A stretch of DNA of 64,000 nt from positions 11,077,113 to 11,141,112 of the forward strand of contig NC_058163.1 in NCBI RefSeq assembly GCF_020080835.1. The letters are read 5' to 3'. Origin of the DNA: Cotesia glomerata (taxonomy: Eukaryota; Arthropoda; Insecta; Hymenoptera; Braconidae). The translations under genes were made by a program, and so were the position numbers. Below the pieces are notes generated by a model, which worked only from the letters and a program-made list of their open reading frames with translations, did not search any database and was not told the DNA's origin. This document shows, piece by piece, positions 59,028 through 64,000 of the stretch (positions within the stretch are counted from its first letter, which is position 1; each line of letters opens with the position of its first letter).

Positions 59028-59721
59028 AAAAATTAGAAAAACGGTTGACTCTGATGGCCATCCCTGCAACTTCCCTCCAATTCTATACCTAAGCACTTGA
59101 AATTGCACCTATGACGTTTTTGAGCTCTTCGAGCTCATAAATACAATTTGTGTGTTATTTTGAGCTCTTCGAGCTCAAAAAAGTAGCTTTTGTATGCTTT
59201 TGAGCTCTTTGAGCACAAAAATTTGATAGAAGTTTGATATAACACTATTTTTTGAATTTTCAAATCGCAATAACTTTTGAATAAATGAACCGATTTTCAC
59301 AGAGTTAGTGGAATTCGACGCAATTTTTTAAGATTCATAAAGAATCTTCAAGTTTAAATTGATAGAAAGAAAAATTTTGGAATAATTCCGAAAAAACACT
59401 TTTTTCGGTTTTCTTTCGTCAACGATAGCTCACGAACAAATCAACCGATTTTGACCAGACTGGTGGCGATCGACGTGATTTTTTTATTTCAAAAGCTGAT
59501 TAGTTTTGGAATTGATCGGTAAAGCCGTTTAAAAGTTATTCCAAAAAAACCACATTTGGAAAAAATTTTTTTTGTAGTTTTTTTGCGATTTCTCAAATTC
59601 TATCGGTCCGAATCGTTTCAGAGTATATTAAAAATCTATGTTCAGTCAAGGTTTTTCAAATGGCACTAACCGCGATCAAATCGGTCAAGCCGTTCAAAAG
59701 TTATGAGCCGTTTACATACAT

Positions 59722-59812
<91 letters not shown>
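59028..59812 (+). mobile_element. ACC repeat ending in (CA)n, 3' part replaced
   Basis: AAAAATTAGAAAAACGGTTG, AACTTCCCTCCAATTC, three GAGCTC palindromes, core, then (CA)n at 59722-59812. The R1-clade LINE leader starts at the last CA. Confidence 0.8.
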
Positions 59813-59813
<1 letters not shown>

Positions 59814-61390
59814 GTCGGAAGAAGCCAAACTTCCACCGGGTGCGTCCCCAGGTGGCGGATAGGGGGGTCCTAACCGGTCGTAAGATCGGCGGATTGTGGC
59901 GAAATAAAATAGCCCTCGCGGACCAAATCAGGCATCGGAGCTGAAGAGTAACAGCCACCGTCCGTGTATCCTTGTGGGTCGGAGAAAGCTCGCTGTTCTT
60001 CGGAGCAGAGGGTAAGAGCGAAATAAAATAGCTCTCGCGGTAAAAAACGAAAACTCCCCTTTCGGCAGGAAGGGTTGGTCACACCATCTGACCTAGGGTC
60101 ACGTACGCAAGCGGATAAGGTGACGCTGCTCGAAAGAGATGTGCGAAATGATCCTTATAGCGCGGTGTACGTGGTAACTCCCGGCATCTACGTGCCGCAC
60201 CCACGGGAGCAAGAGGAAGCCGATGAAGGAAGCAGGTGCAGGGTCGAAGCGGTTGAGATTTCTCGCTTCAATGACCGAAAGCTCTTATAGCAATGGAGGT
60301 AGCTGTAAGAGTGATCACCCCTCCACTTCCGGAGGCATCACGTTCGGAGACGACCTTTTGCTTTGGAGTATCACTCAAAATCATGGAAAAAACGAAAAAT
60401 CAAGAAAAGGACAGGAGTATTAGTGGGCCTTACGCCCAAGAAGCAGCGATTACCGTAAGCGCTGAGATGAAGCGGACGCAAGCGCTGGAACGCCTCGAAA
60501 AGCTGACCAGCGAACTGCATGAGTTTGTCCAATCAAAGGTCAATATCCATAAAGAGATAAAGGCCAAGGCAACCGGGGTAGTTAACGCCCTTCGAAGGTT
60601 TAAAAAACTGGACGAAGAATGGCAGTCACCTCGACGACTCACTCCTCGTTTTACGCCGGAGAAGAGCAGTCAACTTACTGTGGAGATCGAAGAATCAATG
60701 GACACCGGAGGCGATGGTGACGGTGAATCTGATGCTAAAGACGAAGGTCATACTTCTAACAAGTCTAACAAGAGGAAGGACCAAAACTCCCCAGATGGAA
60801 TAGATGGGCGATTGACGAAGAGAAAGGACTTGAAACCAAGTCCTCCGAAAAACGTGATGAAGCAGAATGCCGAAAAAAAAGACGCGACTGATTGGAAAGA
60901 TGTCCACACAAGGAAAGAGAAACGGAGGCTAGCCAAAGAACAGCTCCCAAAAGAGCCTCCAAAGAAGCCCCGGCCGGAGCCTAAGCGCAAAAAACCGCTC
61001 AAATGGATCAGACCCGACGCACTGATCATCCGCCCGGCCGAGAAAGCAAAGTACGCCGAGATTTTGCGTCGCATAAAGAAGGACGTCTCTGATGAGCAAG
61101 TTCGCACAACAGTGGACAAGATCAACAAGACCAGAAGCGGGGACTTGCTGATTACGATTTCGCGGAAGTGCGTGGACAAAGGCCAAGGCCTGAAACATAC
61201 CATCGCAAACATTCTTAAGGAGGAGGCCAAAGTGATCTGCAAAGGGCCACAAGAAGACATCGAGATCCGAGACCTAGATGACACCACAACAAAGGAGGAT
61301 ATTCAGGCTGCCCTGCATACGGTAACCAAGGAGCTCTGCAAAATACTACCAGAGACAATCAAGATCCGCAAAGCCTACAGAGGTACTCAA
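59813..61390 (+). mobile_element. R1-clade LINE, 5' end and ORF1, inserted at (CA)n
   Basis: The GC-rich leader (59813-60292) begins CCGTCGGAAGAAGCCAAACT directly after the CA run, then ORF1. The element breaks off before the zinc-knuckle part at about 61385-61390, where sequence of the Harbinger-like gene starts. It is therefore 3' deleted, unlike the normal 5' truncation. Confidence 0.78.
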
Positions 61391-61435
61391 ACTCAGACTT
61401 GTTCCCACTCAGAATCTTACTTTAGGATCAGCTAA
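60293..61435 (+). CDS. R1-clade LINE ORF1 (gag-like), C-terminally truncated
   Basis: The open frame from ATG at 60293 (a second ATG at 60383 is equally possible) gives 364-380 codons. Residues 60-130 are a helical, coiled-coil-like segment, followed by an acidic then very basic linker (KKPRPEPKRKKPLKW). The C-terminal part (DALIIRPAEKAKYAEILRRI, LKHTIANILKEEAKVIC, IEIRDLDDTTTKEDI, IRKAYRGTQT) is the conserved region that precedes the CCHC knuckles in R1/TRAS-type ORF1. The knuckles are missing; the last 15-18 codons are foreign sequence. The product of the family is an RNA-binding nucleoprotein. Confidence 0.82.
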   Translation: MEVAVRVITPPLPEASRSETTFCFGVSLKIMEKTKNQEKDRSISGPYAQEAAITVSAEMKRTQALERLEKLTSELHEFVQSKVNIHKEIKAKATGVVNALRRFKKLDEEWQSPRRLTPRFTPEKSSQLTVEIEESMDTGGDGDGESDAKDEGHTSNKSNKRKDQNSPDGIDGRLTKRKDLKPSPPKNVMKQNAEKKDATDWKDVHTRKEKRRLAKEQLPKEPPKKPRPEPKRKKPLKWIRPDALIIRPAEKAKYAEILRRIKKDVSDEQVRTTVDKINKTRSGDLLITISRKCVDKGQGLKHTIANILKEEAKVICKGPQEDIEIRDLDDTTTKEDIQAALHTVTKELCKILPETIKIRKAYRGTQTQTCSHSESYFRIS

Positions 61436-62369
61436 AGAATGTGCTTGTCCTTTAACAGATTCTCGAGAAGAAAGGATACGTAGACGATCAATTAAAAAAA
61501 AATTAGAAAAACGGTTGACCCTGAAGGCCATCCCTGCAACTTCCCGCTAATTCCATACCTAGGCGCTTAAAATTGCACTTATGACGTTTTTGAGCTCTTC
61601 GAGCTCAAAAATACAATTTATGTGTTATTTTGAGCTCTATAAAAAATTTAGAACAAAAAAATTGATCTAATGAAAAATTTCGGAGTTATTACAAAAAAAC
61701 ACTTTTTTCGATTTTTTTCGACAACGATATCTCACGAACGCATCAACCGATTCTGACGCTCTATGTGGCGATCGATGCGGGTATTCAAAGTTAAGAGCTG
61801 ATTAGTTTTTGAAGTTGATCGGTTGAGCCAATTCGAAGATATTTAAAAAAAATGAAAAAAAAAAATGTCGCGGTGATTTTAAAAAAACACTTGTTTTCAA
61901 ATCTTTTATTGACGATATCTTTTTCTACGTTTTTGACGGCAATCGACGCGGTTTTTTAAGCTCTATAAATTATGCTATGTCATCAAAAGTGATCCGAGAA
62001 GAAATGACGAAGTTATGTGAAAAAAACACTTTTTTCGGTTTTTTTCGGTTTTCTTTCGTTCACGCTATCTCTCGAACGAATCAACCGATTTTGATCGGGT
62101 TGACGCCGATCGGCGTGGTTTTTCAAGCTTAAGGGCGGATTAGTTTTTGAAGTTGATCGATAGAGCCGTTTAAAAGATATTCCAAAAAAACTACTTTCAA
62201 AAATGATTTTTTTCTTATTTTTTTTAAGATTTTTCAAGATTTCTTAAAATCTATCGGTCCGAATCGGTTCAAATTCTCAGGAAATCTAAGTTCAGCGTAG
62301 CCCTTTCGAATGGCACCAACCGCGATGAAATCGGTTCAACCGTTCAAAAGTTATAAGCGAGTCACATAG

Positions 62370-62404
<35 letters not shown>

Positions 62405-63691
62405 TACATACAGACATAGTGACAACATCGCGGGGGTAGTCAGGGAAGCTTCCTGTGACCTTCAAACGTCGAGATCTGATGAAAACTCGATTTTTGCCAA
62501 ACGGGGTAAAAACAATAACTTCCCGATTTTTGAAAATCTGAGATTTTTAGCGGGAAGTTAAAAATTACTGACAATTAATGATATTGAAGAGTTGAATCTT
62601 AATGAGAAACAAGACAATGAACAGGAGGAAGGAGACAAACAAGACGATGAACAGGAGAAAAAAAAACAAGGCGATGAACAAGAGGAAGAAGAAAAAGATG
62701 ACGATAGAAACGAGAAGGAAGTTGACAATAACTTAAATCACAATGAAGCTCATTCAATATCGATTCCAACTGACGAAAATGCAGTAATGTTATTCAAAAG
62801 TATCGGGATACAAGTTTAAAGTGACTTGATGATTCAAAAATTTTCCTCTTTAATTACATTAAAAGAAGAGTTAAGTACACTGATTGGAATTCCCACTTTT
62901 GAAGTATTAAATTTGCTTGAGGAATTAGTAGTAACCGTACGACCAAAGCATAAAACATCTTCAAGATTTGAATTGTGAGAAATGATTTTGATGACTTTTA
63001 TGACTCTAATGATACCTGTAAAGATATTATTTTCGATATGATAGACAATTTAAATCTGTGTTTGAAACCTGCTATCTATTGGCCAACAAAAGAAAATATT
63101 TTAAAAAATATGCCGAAATGTTTTAGAGGCTTCGAAAATGTTCACGTCGTAGTTGACTGTACAGAGATTCGCATACAGAGAACTTCAAAATTATGTTGTC
63201 AATTACAAACTTACTCATATTATAAAAGTACGTACACTGTAAAGTTTATGACTGGCGTGACACCAGCTGGGTTAATTTCTTTTGTTAGCAAACCTTACGG
63301 TGGACGCGTTTCGGATAATATGATTTTCGAGCAAAGTAATTTATTAAAACAAATGGACAGAAACGATGCATTATTAGCAGACAGATAATTCTCTGTTGAA
63401 AACCAGTGCAAAGAACATGACGTGACTTTTATATCACCTTTATTTCTTGGAGATAAAGCTCAATTTTCTAAGACTGAAGCATTATTGAACCATAATGTTG
63501 CAAAAGCTCGGGTTCATATAGAACGCAGTAATCAGAGATTAAAATGTTTTAATATTTTAAGTCACACAATGCCAATGTGTCTTCTCAGTTAAGTTGAAGA
63601 AATTTTTAATATCATATGTGGTCTAGTAAATTTAAGTGCCCCAATACTAAAAAATGATAAGTTTTATTCTTGGACTACGAATTATTTATAA
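61388..63691 (+). pseudogene. PIF/Harbinger-type nuclease (DDE_Tnp_4), split by an ACC repeat
   Basis: An upstream piece (61388-61490) reads GSAKECACPLTDSREERIRR. It resumes in frame across the ACC insertion as KKLLTINDIEELN (62562-62600), then a Glu/Lys/Asp-rich linker. The catalytic part (62975-63691) has NVHVVVDCTEIRI (first Asp), YGGRVSDNMI, DALLADR (second Asp) and ARVHIERSNQRLK (Glu). Stops at 62817-62819, about 62972, 63388 (right after the second Asp, where Gly is normal) and about 63590 disable it, and part of the HTH region is missing. The family comprises transposases and the HARBI1 host nuclease; the poly-acidic linker gives no help deciding which. Confidence 0.78.
61492..62564 (+). 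mobile_element. ACC repeat inserted in the Harbinger-like gene
   Basis: From TTAGAAAAACGGTTGACCCT to TTTTTAGCGGGAAGTTAAAA with a short (CA)n at 62368-62400 and a 3' hairpin. The core is longer than in the reference because one segment is partly duplicated (61670-61900 and 61990-62190). The interrupted coding frame continues on either side. Confidence 0.82.
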
Positions 63692-64000
63692 TAATATGTA
63701 CTTTATTTTATATTATTTATTACAGCTCAGAACGTCATAAAACTTTAATTTATAAACTTTTTAACTTTTATGAATTACATAATAAATATAACAGTTATTA
63801 ATAATAGAAATTTTCTATTCTTATTTTTGTTTATCACCGTGTTTACATATTACATGAACCATTTTATCAAAATATATTTTTTTTAAAGAATGTAATAAAT
63901 TTTCAGCGTACTTTATATAAAAAATAATAGATATTATAAGCAATCTATCGTCGAATGGAGTATAAATTATAAAATCAGTCGTGAATACATTTAATAAATC
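63692..64000. other. No recognisable feature
   Basis: AT-rich flank after the Harbinger-like pseudogene, without open frame or repeat end that I can identify. Confidence 0.4.

Noticed and set aside
60430..61287. Long minus-strand frames over LINE ORF1
   Set aside because: Shadow frames of the plus-strand ORF1; Ser/Phe/Leu-rich with no family match.
62592..62819. Independent small acidic protein
   Set aside because: In frame with flanking Harbinger-like sequence across the ACC repeat; it is the linker of that pseudogene.

Overview
This is an AT-rich stretch of an animal nuclear genome, almost certainly an insect. Genes are split by short spliceosomal introns, a Snail/Scratch-family zinc-finger gene is present, and the transposons are of insect type (P, mariner, Helitron, Copia, BEL/Pao, Gypsy and R1-clade LINEs). 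The base composition and repeat mix would suit a parasitoid wasp, but that is an inference. A run of 100 N at 37411-37510 marks an assembly gap, so the two sides need not be adjacent.

Only two loci look like ordinary host genes. One is a three-exon Scratch-type transcription factor on the minus strand (44188-46373) with an N-terminal SNAG motif and five C2H2 fingers. The other is a very small two-exon gene on the minus strand (56039-56343) encoding a 57-residue secreted cysteine-rich peptide; it is hidden because its intron is filled by a (TA)n run. Nearly everything else is mobile DNA, often nested.

Layout. 1-15.5 kb: three copies (A, B, C) of a spliced, hAT-like DDE transposon family with long terminal inverted repeats, plus a non-autonomous Helitron with an internal 141-bp tandem array. 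All are packed against remnants of a (TA)n tract. 15.9-27.6 kb: a decayed BEL/Pao element, a near-complete Copia element inserted in an LTR, a Gypsy integrase fragment and LTR pieces. 28.0-34.1 kb: a P-type transposon with perfect 17-bp terminal repeats and a perfect 8-bp target duplication; its seven-exon transposase reading frame is open, but there is no room for a THAP DNA-binding exon. 34.1-43.1 kb: fold-back elements, a tRNA-like sequence, a fourth hAT-like copy (D), an R1-type LINE tail, and a three-level nest (repeat in mariner in fold-back). 44-48 kb: scratch and its upstream region. 48.9-54.6 kb: a LINE tail, MITEs, a SINE with a 19-bp target duplication, a possible solo LTR and a possible Maverick/Polinton fragment. 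54.7-64 kb: many copies of one dispersed repeat with AACTTCCCGC subterminal inverted repeats and an internal microsatellite (called here the ACC repeat, HINE-like). R1-clade LINEs sit inside its microsatellite. A PIF/Harbinger-type nuclease pseudogene at the right edge is split by another ACC copy.

The most interesting points are the P element with an intact catalytic frame but no DNA-binding exon; the hidden cysteine-rich secreted peptide gene; the hAT-like family with its conserved subterminal palindrome and repeated use of one TA tract; and repeated R1-clade LINE insertion into ACAY-type microsatellites carried by another transposon.
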